From: Kalaharituber pfeilii
Lineage: Eukaryota; Ascomycota; Pezizomycetes; Pezizales; Pezizaceae
Reading direction: 5' to 3'
DNA length: 64,000 bases
Assembly (NCBI GenBank): GCA_015179045.1
Contig: WHUZ01000088.1
Location: forward strand, 124,001-188,000
In this document: positions 1-10,462 of the stretch, piece by piece
How positions within the stretch are numbered: position 1 is the stretch's first letter
Layout: the number at the start of each line of letters is the position of its first letter
Position numbers and translations under genes: made by a program
Notes under the pieces: generated by a model
Told to the model about the DNA's origin: nothing
Databases searched by the model: none
The model's input: the letters and a program-made list of their open reading frames with translations, nothing else

Positions 1-137
1 TGAAAGCTTCTGAATAAACCGCGAAGTTTAGAGTGAATATACCATGCATAGTGATTGCAACCCCGCACCTTTATGGAAAAGTCTTGACTCTGCCTGATCT
101 GTATTCCAAGTGGTACAGCTAAATTAGTGGCAGAGCA

Positions 138-1416
138 TCATGAAAGTGTTATTGGAGGAAACCTACAGCACGATTCCACTACACCAGCTGCTGTGTTCAC
201 TGCGGACTCTGGACCATCTAATGCCTTCAGTTTTTCTATAATGACGCCCGGATTGCTTGCACTCCTTAGAATATGTTCCACTAATGTATATAAATGATTG
301 TTGCATTGTACTTAGCAGACGTATAGCCATATAGTATAGGAGCATACCACGTACCTGTGTTACTCATAAAATTTTGCATGAGAATGCTCAACAGAGTCAG
401 GATCGCTGCATATAACTTTATAAGAGCTCTGTAAAGGGTGTTCGTTGCATCCCTCTCCTGGGTAGACGGTTCCTCAATTGTTAGATATAACTGCTCATAT
501 ATGGTACCTTGGCTAATGAGCATAGTAATGCGTTCCATTCCAATGAGTGCTGCTTCCATAGATTCCTGTCTGTCAACAATGATCTGGCGGACCAAATCCT
601 GTTAGTATTCTGGCAACAACCTGCCTCAATCCACCACATGATAGATAGATAGGTGGTCTCTACCCCAAAGACGCAAAAACGCGGCTGTATCGAAATTTAC
701 TTACCTGCAAGATAAATCTAACCCCCGCCCAAGGCAACGCAGCATGCACTGGATCATATTGTATGACTATATCCCCAATAGTCTTGAACTTATCAATCCA
801 GCAGATTATTGCTTGCATCTTTTGACCCAAATCTATTTCCATGCTCCCAAACTTAAATTTTCCACTTTTCGCTTCCGCTTTCTCTTTTGCCTCCTTTGCA
901 ACACGCAGAACTTCATCCAGAAATCCGGTTTGGCTTGATTTTGCATCGATGATTATTCCGCATTCCATCAGGATCCTTTTGTTTTCCTCCGGAAGGCTTT
1001 CATGCGCTTCTACCCATAAATTGATAGAAATATTGTCCTGCTTTCCGGCTGGCGCAGTCGGAAGGCTGGTTTGGCAAGGTTTGTGGTGAGGGTAATGCTT
1101 CTCCTCCTCCGCATCTGATGCTAACGAATTAGGTCTCCTCTCCCGGAACTCTATTTTTTGGGGCGACGAAGGGGGGGGTTGAACCTTTGGCATCCCGCTG
1201 TCCTGCGGGGTCAGCAGCATTCACCTGCTCTTCTTTACCCGCTTTTCCTTGTACATTCTGAGGAGATTGTTGAACATGCGCAGGCGAAATTTGATCCCCA
1301 TCACTACGACTTGGGGAGCGACTTCGGTTGTCTCGCCTGAATGGCTTCAGGAACCGATCCCTTTTTCTTTGCTTGGAGACCGATGCTTGTGTGCTGATTT
1401 CTTTCTCTCCGACCAT
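138..1416 (-). pseudogene. NLR-type STAND receptor, N-terminal NACHT_N-like region (broken, incomplete)
   Basis: Read on the minus strand, three exons can be joined: 1416-705, 583-355 and 280-138. Introns are 704-584 (donor gtaagt, branch-like ctaac, acceptor ccag) and 354-281 (donor gtacgt, acceptor ttag). The protein starts with a basic Ser/Arg-rich segment (RDRFLKPFRRDNRSRSPSRS), then a conserved run with IICWIDKFKTIGDIVIQYDP and HAALPWAGVRFILQ, then IYEQLYL and a helical stretch with VIIEKLKALD. This is the layout I know from the N-terminal domain of NWD-type NACHT NTPases in fungi (Pfam NACHT_N), which sense non-self or stress. The first exon changes frame at a run of eight C (plus-strand G, 1171-1178), and the last exon meets TGA at 140-138. 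The NACHT and repeat domains are not visible; they may lie left of the window or be lost. The family call is from memory of the motif. Confidence 0.72.
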
Positions 1417-1439
1417 CGTTATTAGCTGCTGCAAGGTTG

Positions 1440-2080
1440 TGGTGTATTCTGGATGGGAGATTTTTCGCTAAGTGTTACTTGTAAGTCAGTAGTGATTGTT
1501 TGTGGGATTGCAACTATGATCGTCTCTTCGTGTGATGGCGATTCAGAGCCTCAGCACTGCAACTTTCACGCTAGGCCAACCTAGGATGTCAATCTTTCCC
1601 AGTTCAATACCGTTCTACTACATGAGTACGTGACCCCGTCCTCTACTGGGTTTTTCTGAAACATACTGCAGGATACACCAGCTGTGCGGCTTGGCACACA
1701 GTTTGCAATTTAGCATAATATTTCAGCGCGAAATAGTTAACGATCACTTGTACGTAGAGTATCAGCGAAGTAATAGATCCATTTTAAATCCAAAATGTCC
1801 AGGTATGATTACACACGCAGGTGCCTAGGCTTCAATGCTCGGGGCTGCCTGTTGCGGGGTTGGTGCAGGCAAGGAGCTGAGAGCGGGGTTATGCACCTCC
1901 TCGGTCGGTTTAGTGCCACAAGCATCGATGCCGAGTGGAGACTTGAAAGCACGCATACACAATAATCTTGTTGCACGGCCTCAGTGCAAGGCAAATGCAC
2001 AATTCTCGGAAATCACGCAAAAGACACCTCTATTACTTGGGCAAGGGCGGGAATAGCGTGGTAGAGCCCAATCGAATACA
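1440..2080. other. unassigned spacer
   Basis: No coding region, repeat or RNA gene that I can support. It lies upstream of the NLR fragment and would hold its promoter. Confidence 0.4.
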
Positions 2081-2084
2081 GGAA

Positions 2085-2185
2085 TTTTTTTTTTTTTTTT
2101 TTTTTTTTAACATCACATAACCCCGCTTGCAGTGCCAAGCCATGGCAGGGTCCCTGGGCAAGCCCTCGAAGCCTGGAGACAGGCT
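2085..2185 (-). mobile_element. Family B short retroelement copy
   Basis: Poly(T) at 2085-2108 is followed by the complement of the family B tail (ATCACATAACCCCGCTTGC and GCCATGGCAGGGTCCCTGGG). Read on the minus strand this is an element ending GCGGGGTTATGTGAT plus poly(A). No clear target duplication was found. The left half (GGGCTTGCCCAGGGACCC) matches the longer B copies at 6231 and 8280. Confidence 0.7.
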
Positions 2186-2210
2186 TAACAAACAAAGAAA
2201 TTTCTATCTA

Positions 2211-2878
2211 CAGTCTACCCTTGCTATAACGAAACTCGCTATAGCGAAAACCTTGCTATACCGAAAATTGCACAGAGCTATTATTCCGTTCGCACTCAAA
2301 GACCTCTTGCTATAACGAAAATCCACCAAATAACGAAACGAAAATTAGATTGAGTGAAAGTTATTTCTGTGTACATACAAATTAACCTTGCTATAACGAA
2401 AAATGGCTAGTGGAATGCATGACTAATCAAGGACCACCCAATTGCACAACTAGAAACCTCTAAGCCCAATTCCACAAAAAAGGGTGTATTTGGATCGTAC
2501 CGGATTCATTGTGAAATGCTTTCGAACTGCGTCTCGGGATTCTTTCTGTTGCAGCTCCAGTCTTCTTTTTGCATAGTTGCTGCTTTTCTAACTTGAGGAG
2601 GTTCGGCTTTGTAGGTAATTTTGCTTCAACAACATGATTGATTTTTGCATCTGCATAGTACTTGATCAATACTTCTGTACTCTCAATTTTGTACTCTCAT
2701 TTTTTCTGGAGTTAAAATCTGTTGCCATAAAGTTGGGTGGCAGCTTAGGTACTCGGGCTTCTAAATTCAGCTGCCAAGGACATGACTAATCTTGCCACCC
2801 AATATTCTATAACGAAACCTTGCTATAACGAAAAAAAAGTGCCAGATTTTTGGTTTTCGTTATAGCAAGGGTAGACTG
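2211..2878. mobile_element. pogo/Fot1-like non-autonomous DNA element
   Basis: Both ends carry the inverted repeat CAGTCTACCCTTGCTATAAC followed by GAAAA, and TA precedes the left end (right flank is CA). CAGT...CTATAACGA termini with TA targets are typical of pogo/Fot/Tigger elements. Several extra copies of CTTGCTATAACGAAA lie inside both ends as subterminal repeats. The interior has no convincing transposase; a 69-residue open frame at 2460-2669 (minus) is not recognised. The right end touches the 3' end of LINE C. Confidence 0.7.
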
Positions 2879-3082
2879 CAGTCTGGTTGGCACAAGCCCT
2901 TCCGCTAGGTAGACTGTACTTCTAGAACCTGAGGCCCCACTATATATCCCCCCCCCTCTCCCCCCTCCCCTCTTCCCCACACCCGGCAAGCAAACTTCCC
3001 CGACGGCAAATTTCGCAGTTTCCTCCACACCTTCGCAACCTGCGAATTTTTCCCGACCCGGGTCGGTAAACCGCACGGCGCA

Positions 3083-3994
3083 CTAAAACTTGATCCCGGA
3101 AAAGAACCTTTCCAACTCATCCCACTCCTCCCCATTCTCTGCCGTCCTTTTCCAGTTCTTTTCCACATCCCCCCATCCTCTGAAGCCTTCTGGGCGAAAC
3201 CTCTGCTGACTGCACTGGAAGGCTAGGTGCGCCCCCGTCTGTGCCTCCCCGCAGCCGCACTTCTCCGATTCCGCCGCTCCCATCCTCTTCAACCACACCC
3301 TGCATCTTCCTCTCTCCAGTCGCAATGCTGTGAAATTGGACACCGCTGTCCTATTCCACTCCATTACTTTCCCCTTCCCGAAACCTTCCACCTCCCTCCT
3401 CTCCTTCCTCCACGCCTTAATCCTCTGGCGCACCCCGCTCCCGGTGGCCACCTCTTTCCCTTCCACCGCCGTCCCCTTCTTTGCCCACTCATCAGCCTTC
3501 TCATTCCCTGCAATTCCGATATGAGCCTTGACCCACATCAGTTTCGCATCCCCTCCCTTCTTCTTCCTCCTCGCCACGGCATCCACCACTCTCCTCACAT
3601 TCTCGGTTTTCTCCTTTCCCTCCCTGCCTGCCTTCTGGATTGCCATGACGGCAGCCTCAGAATCTAAACAGATCAGTATAGGGACCTCCTCCTCCACACT
3701 CTCCAGCGCCTTTCTCACACCCCTCACCTCCCCATCGAACACCGTCGCCGTTCTCCCCACCACCTCCGCCACGGCTGCCGACCTCCCCCACACCCCTGCT
3801 CCCACCTTGCTGTTCTCGATCTTGCTGCCGTCGGAGAAAAGGACTGCCCTTTTTCTTCCGGCTTCCCCGATCGCGGCTTCCCACTCCCCCCTCGTCTCCA
3901 CTTCTCCTTTCCGCCTCTCCACCACTTCCACCTCCACCTTCTTACACCCCCTCCCCACGAGATCTCCTCCCCCTCCTCCGAGAACCTCCCCCAC
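3083..3994 (-). pseudogene. LINE C RNase H domain and Cys-rich tail
   Basis: 303-residue frame. RNase H signature: LFSDGSKIENSKVGAGVW (first catalytic Asp), then GEVRGVRKALE (Glu), LICLDSEAAVMAI (Asp) and KAHIGIAGNEKADEWAK (last Asp). After the domain comes KCGCGEAQTGAHLAFQC, a C-x-C...H...C cluster like the C-terminal zinc finger of fungal LINEs. The frame ends FFSGIKF. RNase H would remove the RNA strand after first-strand copying. The plus-strand proline/serine-rich frames here are shadows. Confidence 0.88.
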
Positions 3995-3999
3995 TGACC

Positions 4000-5016
4000 T
4001 TACCAGCGGTCCAGCACTGCTTCATACCCCTCATTCTCGACCACCGCCCACTGCACCCTCCAGTCTCTCCAGTTTCTCGCCTCCTCCTCTCTCTCCTCGC
4101 TCCCTCCGAAGTCGCCCGTGCAAAGCTCCGCCAGCTCTGACGGCGCCTCCACCTCCCGGACGATCGCCCTCGCTTGCGCGCCATCCAGGACCGTCTCCAC
4201 GTCCTCCACTCCACAAATCGCACTCACCCCTCCTACCCCCGCTCCTCTCCCTCCTCCAGCCGCCTTCTTCAACACCTGCAGCTGGACTCTCTCCATCTCC
4301 TTCCTCCATTCCTTCTGTCCCCTCCACCCGATCTCGCTTCCCCACATTGCAACCGCCCTCACCATCCCCGTGTAGGCTTGCCTCCAGCTGCGTGGAGACA
4401 TCCCCCAGTTCCGGTTGCCCAGTCCCGAGAGAGCCCCCGCCAGCCTCCACGCTCGGCTCAGCCTGTTTCGCCAATGTGCGCCAAAGGTCAAGTTCTCATC
4501 GAAGATGACCCCTAACCACTTTAGCATCTCCCCCTCTTTCTTCCACCTCTTTCCCACCCCGAAGGTTATCATCTCCCACTTCGACTCCTCCAGCGGGATC
4601 TGGTCTTCCTCCGCCACCTCCGCCATCGCCACCTTCACTTTCTCCCTGAGCCGCCCCATATCCCAGTACCCGTGCCAGTCTAGGATCGTTGCTGCCAGGT
4701 CGTCAACATACGATGGCACTTCTACCTCCGCCCCCATCGCCACCCCCCTCAGCCTTCTCTCTATCTTCTCAATAGTGGGTGCCATGAAGATGAGGAAGAT
4801 GACCGGTGACAGTGGTGACCCTTGCGGAACCCCCACGTTCGACCTGCCCCTCCCTTTCTCCTCGCCGCCCCACCACACTCCGAACTCCCTGCCTCCCATA
4901 AACTCCTCCAGCCACCTCCGCTTCTTTCTCACCCCCTCGCTCCCCCTCTCCTCAATCCTTCTCAGGACCACCTCCTTCCTCACGATGTTAAAGCCTCCTT
5001 TAACATCCGCCGTCAC
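4000..5016 (-). pseudogene. LINE C reverse transcriptase, palm and thumb
   Basis: 338-residue frame continuing the reverse transcriptase. It begins at the A block (MTADVKGGFNIV, with the catalytic Asp), then GVPQGSPLSPVIFLIFMAP (B block) and SYVDDLAATI (catalytic YVDD box). The end has a thumb/connection helix pattern (WLGVIFDENLTFGAHWRNR). TAA after YEAVLDRW closes this frame, and the RNase H portion resumes in another frame at 3994. Family knowledge says this enzyme copies the element RNA at a nicked target; this copy is dead. Confidence 0.88.
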
Positions 5017-5500
5017 CTACGCTGCTCCCCCCCCCTGTGCAGGCACCTCTGCCCTTTGTTACCGCCCTCGCCATCGCCTGGATCGCATTCCTTCCCTTGC
5101 GTGCTCCCAGCTGGAGCCTGTGGAAGAGTCGGTCTTCTTTCTGTAGCCTGCTGGCCATGACTTTCTCCCCGATCTTCCCGATACAGTTAATCAGGTTGAT
5201 TGGCCTCCACGCTTTCGCCGTCTTGATGTCCTTGCCCGGCTTCGGTATCATGACGACCCTCATCTCTCTCCACTCCGCTGGGGACCTGTTCCGGATCCAG
5301 TTTTCGGCGATCTCCCTCACCAACTCATCCCCGATGGGAGTCTTCAGGGCAGCTTTGATCAATCGGTATCCGATTCCGTCGGGTCCCGGTGCCGAATTGT
5401 TTTTGGTGCCCTGCAACACAGCCCTCACTTCTCCTTCTACTCTCTCCCTCTCCCTCTCATCCCCTCCTCCTCCGCTTCCCCCTCCCCCACCCGACCACAT
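5000..5500 (-). pseudogene. LINE C reverse transcriptase, finger region
   Basis: 166-residue frame with SAPGPDGIGYRLIK, an early block conserved in LINE reverse transcriptases, then WREMRVVMIPKPGKD and AWRPINLINCIGKIGEKVMA. The order and motifs fit the finger/palm entry of a non-LTR reverse transcriptase. The frame ends just before the catalytic A block, where a run of nine C makes a frameshift; the protein continues in the frame starting at 5016. The beginning, including any endonuclease domain, is lost. Confidence 0.85.
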
Positions 5501-6049
5501 ATAGCCGAGGCAACCAAACGATTTCTACGGATCGCTAGAGTCATTTCGCACGAAACTAAACTGTGAGTTTCCGCCCGCAAAAATGATCCAACAGAGGGGA
5601 GTATAGCCTTCGCTTGCTATAGCAAACTGCATCACACTATTGCATCGCATCATGACATTGACATTGCATTGCACCACTATTATGGCAGAACTCAACCTCA
5701 CAATATTCCTCACTGTGGACCTATTATTGGAATAGTATTTAAATAACAGAGTAAATGGTGTTGTTTTACAACAAAACTCCTATGCGGACATCAGCATTGC
5801 AAGGAAATGTATACTTACAGGAGGTTTATTGTTCAGCAAACCCGCGGTGTCCTTTGGAAGGTCCACTTTGCTTGTAGGTCTGACATTTCGGGTAGGCTGA
5901 TTCAGTGCTATAGCAGAAGGCATAGACAGTAATAGTGACAGCTGTAGTAGCTTGAGACTCGGAATGCAATAGCTGTAATTGACAAGTTTGACATTGGTGG
6001 CCGCGGGGTCCAAATTTTGTTTTCTTCTTTCTTTTGCACAATGAGAACG

Positions 6050-6750
6050 CGACTCGCCGGAGTGCAGGTGGTGCGGCAAAGCCCTAGAGAACACCAACCA
6101 CATACTCAACGACTGCGAAGTGTGGAGGCGAAAGTGGCCCGGGGGCCAGACAGATCTGAGGGCCCCACCAAAACCCGAAAAGGAAGGGGAAGGAGCAGAA
6201 CTACAAAGGAGGACGGAAAGGGGAAGGAGAGGGATGTGGAGGAGATGGACATGACTGCTTGATTGTCTGGGGGATATTTGGGTATTCGTGCTTGATTGTT
6301 CTCATGGGGCATTGGGCTCTCGCTTTGTGTTTCCTCCGCATCACCGAAGTAGTGGTATCTTTGTGTCTTTTTACAAGGGGTCGAATGTGTAGGTAGTTGC
6401 ACAGGTGCCTGTCTCCGGGCCATAAGGACTTCGGTCCAGGGACCCTGCCATGGCGAACAGCTGCAAGCGGGGTTACGTGAAATAAAAAAAAAAAAAAAAA
6501 AAAAAAAAGGGGAAGGAGACAAAGTGGCGGAGCTACTGAAGTGGGCAGGGCGGGATTAGACAGGGGACTTCTACCTTGACACTTCTATTTCCGTCTCATT
6601 TTAATTTCCGTCTATTATCATGCAATATTTTCGATGGAGGAGAGACTTCGACATTTTTCATTCCACTTCCATTCATGTACTTAACCTCGCCATAGCCCCC
6701 AGGGCGGCACGCGAGTAATGATATTAAAAAAAAAAAAAATAAAATAAAAT
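6050..6750 (+). mobile_element. LINE A copy, 5'-truncated, split by a family B insertion
   Basis: The coding remnant has ECRWCGKALENTNHILNDC (C-x2-C...H...C zinc finger) and WRRKWPGG, then the hairpin tail and A-rich end at 6685-6750. Both ends are flanked by the direct repeat AATGAGAACG (6040-6049 and 6751-6760). A family B element sits at 6231-6505; after it the LINE frame resumes with DKVAELLKWAGRD and stop. The order of events is therefore LINE A first, B second. Confidence 0.92.
6231..6505 (+). mobile_element. Family B element, longest copy in the window
   Basis: About 275 bp inserted in LINE A, flanked by AAAGGGGAAGGAGA (6217-6230 and 6506-6519). The last 90 bp hold the family B tail: CCTGTCTCCGGGCC, GGACCCTGCCATGGCGAACA, GCTGCAAGCGGGGTTACGTG, then poly(A). 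No open frame of note and no obvious Pol III A and B boxes. It could be a SINE or the 3' untranslated end of an unseen LINE. Confidence 0.85.
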
Positions 6751-6883
6751 AATGAGAACGTAGCAAACGAACCTTCAAGTTGCCGATCTTTTCGCACTGC
6801 ATATCTGTAGGTACGTAGTCAAATTGTAGCAAACAAACACTTCCCCAGTTCCAACTGCACCTCTTACGTCGTATCCCGCCTTG

Positions 6884-7240
6884 TAGTGAGCGGCACGAGC
6901 CGAGCCAGCTCGAGCTCGACTGACCTTGAGCTCGAGCTCAAACGAGCCAAGATCATGCTTGTGTTTTTCTTGATAGCTCGCTAAAATGCTTAGCCAGTGC
7001 AAGGTTTCATAAACTGTAAATACCTAATATAGTACTAATTAGAGACTTGGAGCTCATTCTGACCTACCAACAACTTCGAAATGCACAATTTAACTGATAG
7101 TAGTGAGAAAGATGAAAATTTAGCTTAGTTTAGTTTAGTTTGTCAATATTATGGATATAATCAATCCAGGCTCGAGCTCATGCCACGCCAGCTCGAGCTC
7201 ACCCTCCAGCTCGGCTCGAGCTAGCTCGTGCCGCTCACTA
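6884..7240. mobile_element. hAT-type miniature element, copy 1 (357 bp)
   Basis: Ends are TAGTGAGCGGCACGAGC and its complement GCTCGTGCCGCTCACTA. An exact 8-bp duplication CCGCCTTG flanks it (6876-6883 and 7241-7248). An 8-bp duplication plus ends fitting YARNG is the hAT pattern. The ends are built of repeated GAGCTCGAGCT motifs that make strong inverted repeats; the middle is AT-rich with no transposase. Other copies: 35039-35331 and 61469-61542. Confidence 0.9.
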
Positions 7241-7544
7241 CCGCCTTGGCCATTCAAACTGATGCTGGGTCTAAACTATCTGATACGACCAACTGCAACC
7301 AAACAGGGCCTTATAATTTCCGAACTGGCCTACGCCTTGCCCCACTGTTAGTCTCGTAGCAAACGACACTAGGAGGGCTGACAACCCCAGTGGAAAGGAA
7401 TTGCACAATGTGCCTATGCGCTGAAAATAATAGTGTTCTTTGATACGAACAATGCAACAAGTGTGGCAGAAGTGGATGGCCTGAGGACTACTACAAAATC
7501 CTGTCACCAGACTCCTTTCAGAGTGCGTTCAACCTTACAGCTAC

Positions 7545-8255
7545 GACTGTGCTGAATTTAACAGGTATGGCAGGCCTCGCTCTACGGCGGGAGATGTGGT
7601 AGAGTGAGCTGAATTGAACGGGTACGGCAGGCCTTCCTCGATAGTGGATGATGAGTTGCATTTCACAGGTATGGAAGGTCTCTCTTGACAACGCAAGAGG
7701 TGGCAGAATGAGCCGAATTTGACCGGTATGACAGGTCCTACACGGTGTGAGATATGGCAGAATGAGCTCAATTTCATAGGTATGGAATATCTCCCTTGAG
7801 AGCCCGAGAGGTGGCAGAATGAGCTGAATTTGACCGATATGACAGGTCCGATATCAAGCCTGCCTCCGGGCTTTGAGGGTTTAGACCCAGGGGCCCTGCC
7901 ATGGCGAACAGCTGCACGCGGGGTCACGTGATAAAAATTAAAAATAAAAGACAGGTCCTATACGGTGGCACGGGATATGGCAGAATAAGCTCAATTTAAC
8001 AAGTATGACAGTCTTCTTGAGGGCAGGAGATGTAGCACAATGAGCCGAATTTGACAGCTATGTCAGGTCCCATACGACGGCCCGAGATATGGCAGAATGA
8101 GCTCAATTTAACACTTATATCAGGTCCTATACAACTATACAAGATGTGGCAACAAGAGCTGAATTTGACAGGTATGCACAGCGTTTGACAGGTATGCACA
8201 GCAGCCCTCGACGGCGCGCGATGAGGGAACATGAGCTCAATTCCGTCACTTCTTT
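7545..8255. repeat. minisatellite, about 57-bp unit, split by retroelements
   Basis: About a dozen diverged units with the core GAATTTGACAGGTATGRCAG and a second part GAGATATGGCAGAATGAGCT. Family B (7850-7949) and LINE A (8244-8422) interrupt the array, and its units supply their target duplications. No coding potential seen. Confidence 0.75.
7850..7949 (+). mobile_element. Family B copy in minisatellite
   Basis: Starts near GATATCAAGCCTGCCTCCGG and ends GCGGGGTCACGTGATAAAAA with an A-rich tail. Flanked by GACAGGTCC (7841-7849 and 7950-7958). Confidence 0.85.
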
Positions 8256-8422
8256 TCACAACCCATGTAACTATACCTCCTCCGGGCTTCGAGGGCTTGC
8301 CCAGGGACCCTGCCATGGCCACGTGCTACAAGCGGGGTTATGTGATTTAAAAAAAAAAAACTATACCTCGCCATAGCCCACAGGGCGGCAAGCGAGTAAT
8401 GATGTTAAAAAAAAAAAAAAAA
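8244..8422 (+). mobile_element. LINE A 3' end, itself split by family B
   Basis: Short 5'-truncated copy: about 35 bp of 3' untranslated DNA, then the hairpin and poly(A). Target duplication GAGCTCAATTC (8233-8243 and 8423-8433). A family B copy lies inside at 8280-8358. Confidence 0.88.
8280..8358 (+). mobile_element. Family B copy nested in LINE A
   Basis: Contains GGGCTTCGAGGGCTTGCCCA, GGACCCTGCCATGGCC and GCGGGGTTATGTGATTTAAA. Target duplication AACTATACCTC (8269-8279 and 8359-8369). Confidence 0.88.
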
Positions 8423-8529
8423 GAGCTCAATTCAACAGCTACAGGTTGCTCGAGGGTTGAATCTGCGGCGGGATAAGAACATGTGGAGGCAGTAGCATCA
8501 TAGATGATGACATGCAATGGTGGAATGAT

Positions 8530-8602
8530 TTTTTTTTTTTTTTTTTTTTATATATCAGTTCTCGCATGCCGCCCAATGGGCTATGGCGAGGTTTTATTTC
8601 AG
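8530..8602 (-). mobile_element. LINE A hairpin-only micro-insertion
   Basis: 73 bp made of poly(T), the complement of the 30-nt hairpin and about 10 more bases. Flanked by ATGGTGGAATGAT (8517-8529 and 8603-8615). Confidence 0.9.
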
Positions 8603-8775
8603 ATGGTGGAATGATAAGAGGGCATCTGTATATATATTATAGACCAGGATAGCTAGTTTTTAATGAATAAACAATTGATTTGTCAAACATGATATTATGG
8701 CATGGTAGAATGAAATCTGCGTAAGCACGAGACGCGCGAGTAGCCGACTACTACTAATTCAGGTCACACTTGAGG

Positions 8776-8930
8776 TTTTTTTTTTTGATCTTTTTTTATA
8801 TATCATTACTCGCTTGCCGCCCTGTGGGCTATGGCGAGGTCTAGTTACATGAAATGTAGAATAAGTCAAATAAGGAGAAAGGAAAATAAAATAAGATAAC
8901 GGAAGAAGTATTTGTCGAAACATGACATCC
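8776..8930 (-). mobile_element. LINE A 3' end fragment
   Basis: T-rich tract, hairpin complement (8806-8840) and about 90 bp of LINE A 3' untranslated sequence. The far boundary is not defined and no target duplication was found. Confidence 0.7.
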
Positions 8931-8970
8931 GCCACCCGTGTTCGAGCTATCTATCAACATCCGCTACCCG

Positions 8971-9090
8971 TATGTTGCTGTTACTAATAGATATGATTTT
9001 TCCTGTTACTGTTACTAATAGATACCTTCATTCTGTTACTGTTACTAATGGATACGTTTCTTCCTGTTACTGTTACTAATAGATAGTTCC
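8971..9090. repeat. minisatellite, about 33-bp unit, four copies
   Basis: Four copies of TGTTACTGTTACTAATAGAT with short variable spacers. Confidence 0.85.
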
Positions 9091-9099
9091 CTCTGACTG

Positions 9100-10010
9100 C
9101 TGTTTCGTCTGTTTATTGGTTACTGTTCTGTTCTTTCATCTAACATACACATGATCTACACTACGTTGCTATTATGTGTCTGACTCATGCAATAACGCTA
9201 CAGTACCAACTTCACGCCACAGCGCTTAGTTGCAAGCCATGCATTCCGTTACTTCTGCACCTGCCTAATATGTTACACCTGCCTGTCTAGTCATGGTTCT
9301 GCAGTCACGTCATGCAATGCTCATTATGTATATAATCCTGTTTGTTCTGCATCTCTTTAATTAATCAGACTTATTGGACCCAACGGTACGGACCCAACGG
9401 TACAGATCTTCTTTATTCCTTCAGAAGCTCTTTCTTGTTTTTCCTACGTGACGAAGCCCTCCTTATTCTAAGTGCGAATCCGGAATTCAGGGTCGACGTT
9501 CAGTCAGTATTGTCTGAAATCAAGCCCATCATGAAATGAAGTAACATGAATAAATCGATATACTGCCAAATGAAGATTATGAAGGAAATAGCTGTCAACG
9601 TTCTCATGTCTCGCCTTCGCTTAGCATGTCCATCAGTGTCTGTAGCGGGTCTCGGTCACCATCCGCTGTCTTGGGGGGCCTGCGTATGTACACTTGAGGA
9701 TGCGGTCCGTAATTGATTGTTGAGCTTTGGGTAGAAAGAGATGATTGTTATTCCTTCGTAGAGAGAGTAGCCAAAGTAATACACCTATATACATAGAGCA
9801 TGAGGTTGCTCTCGGGCCCTTACCACCCTTTATCACGGACCTCTCTGATATCCGACACCTCCGACACTCCGACATTACTGTAGATCTCTAACATTGATAA
9901 CGTAGAGCATATGAGTCTGTAGTTGATAACTCAGTGAATATTAGAATGTAGTTTATGACGTAGTAAATATAAGGCCATAGTTGAGAATACAGTGAATATC
10001 AGGCCATAAT
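9100..10010. other. unassigned DNA with LTR-like features
   Basis: No gene seen. Around 9630-9874 a segment starting TGTCGGAG on the minus strand with a TATA-like ATGTATATAGG resembles a copia-type LTR, but I found no matching end or 5-bp duplication. Diverged repeats with GTGAATATCAGGCCATA lie at 9900-10015. Confidence 0.3.
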
Positions 10011-10024
10011 TGAAGATACATGAT

Positions 10025-10079
10025 CTTTTTTTTTTTTTTTTTCACGTGACCCCCATGCAGCTGTTCGCCATGGCAGGGC
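10025..10079 (-). mobile_element. Family B tail-only micro-insertion
   Basis: 55 bp: poly(T), then TTCACGTGACCCCCATGCAG and CTGTTCGCCATGGCAGGGC. Flanked by GAAGATACATGAT (10012-10024 and 10080-10092). Confidence 0.92.
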
Positions 10080-10462
10080 GAAGATACATGATTGAAAAAG
10101 TACTAAACGCTGCGTGCCACCGTAAATACTTACCCATTGAAGAGGGGAACCGACTCGGAGTGGCATCCAGATGCTGTCCTCTGAAAGGTTCTGTCACCGT
10201 GACAGGCGGTTGACGTCCCATAGCGTCAATACGTCTGACGCCTTAGGACGCGGACAATCTTTTTTTGCCCATGTACTACAAAAATTCTCATATTCCAAAG
10301 CATGCAATATTCCAATAGAATATGGTATTCTTCCAATTTAGTATAGTTCTATTTGATATTTCTTTTTATTATGTAAAAGATTCTAGCGTTCATTTAGAAT
10401 ATAGGTTCGAGATAGTTCTGTTTTTCATGTACATAGTTATAGAAGCTTCACTCATTGTTCTG

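Larger units (their letters stand above)
2880..5500 (-). mobile_element. LINE C: GC-rich non-LTR retrotransposon, 5'-truncated
   Basis: On the minus strand the element reads reverse transcriptase, RNase H, then a GC-rich 3' region of about 200 bp ending near 2880 without poly(A). It is much richer in G and C than its surroundings and lacks the hairpin tail of LINE A. Two frame breaks divide the ORF; one falls at a run of nine C (5027-5035). It stops at about 5500 in the reverse transcriptase finger region, a usual 5' truncation. No target duplication was found. A 29-nt copy of its 3' end recurs at 22642-22670. Confidence 0.85.
5780..6832 (-). other. possible host ORF interrupted by LINE A
   Basis: Two minus-strand frames (6832-6761 and 6049-5780) become one continuous frame of roughly 110 codons if the LINE A insertion 6050-6750 and one copy of its duplicated target are taken out. 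The joined protein is not recognised; it ends after GLLNNKPP at a strong donor-like gtaagt. There is no homology or codon signal to prove coding, so chance remains a fair explanation. Confidence 0.25.

Noticed and set aside
3227..5504. Long plus-strand Pro/Ser-rich frames opposite LINE C
   Set aside because: They are complements of the GC-rich reverse transcriptase and RNase H frames and have no domain of their own.
6231..6505. Family B as a tRNA-derived SINE
   Set aside because: No A and B box promoter could be seen; left as short retroelement of unknown source.
7545..8255. CRISPR-like alternation of repeats and spacers
   Set aside because: Units are diverged head-to-tail minisatellite without unique spacers, in a eukaryotic genome.
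9630..9874. Copia-like LTR on the minus strand
   Set aside because: TGTCGGAG start and TATA-like motif only; no matching far end or 5-bp duplication.
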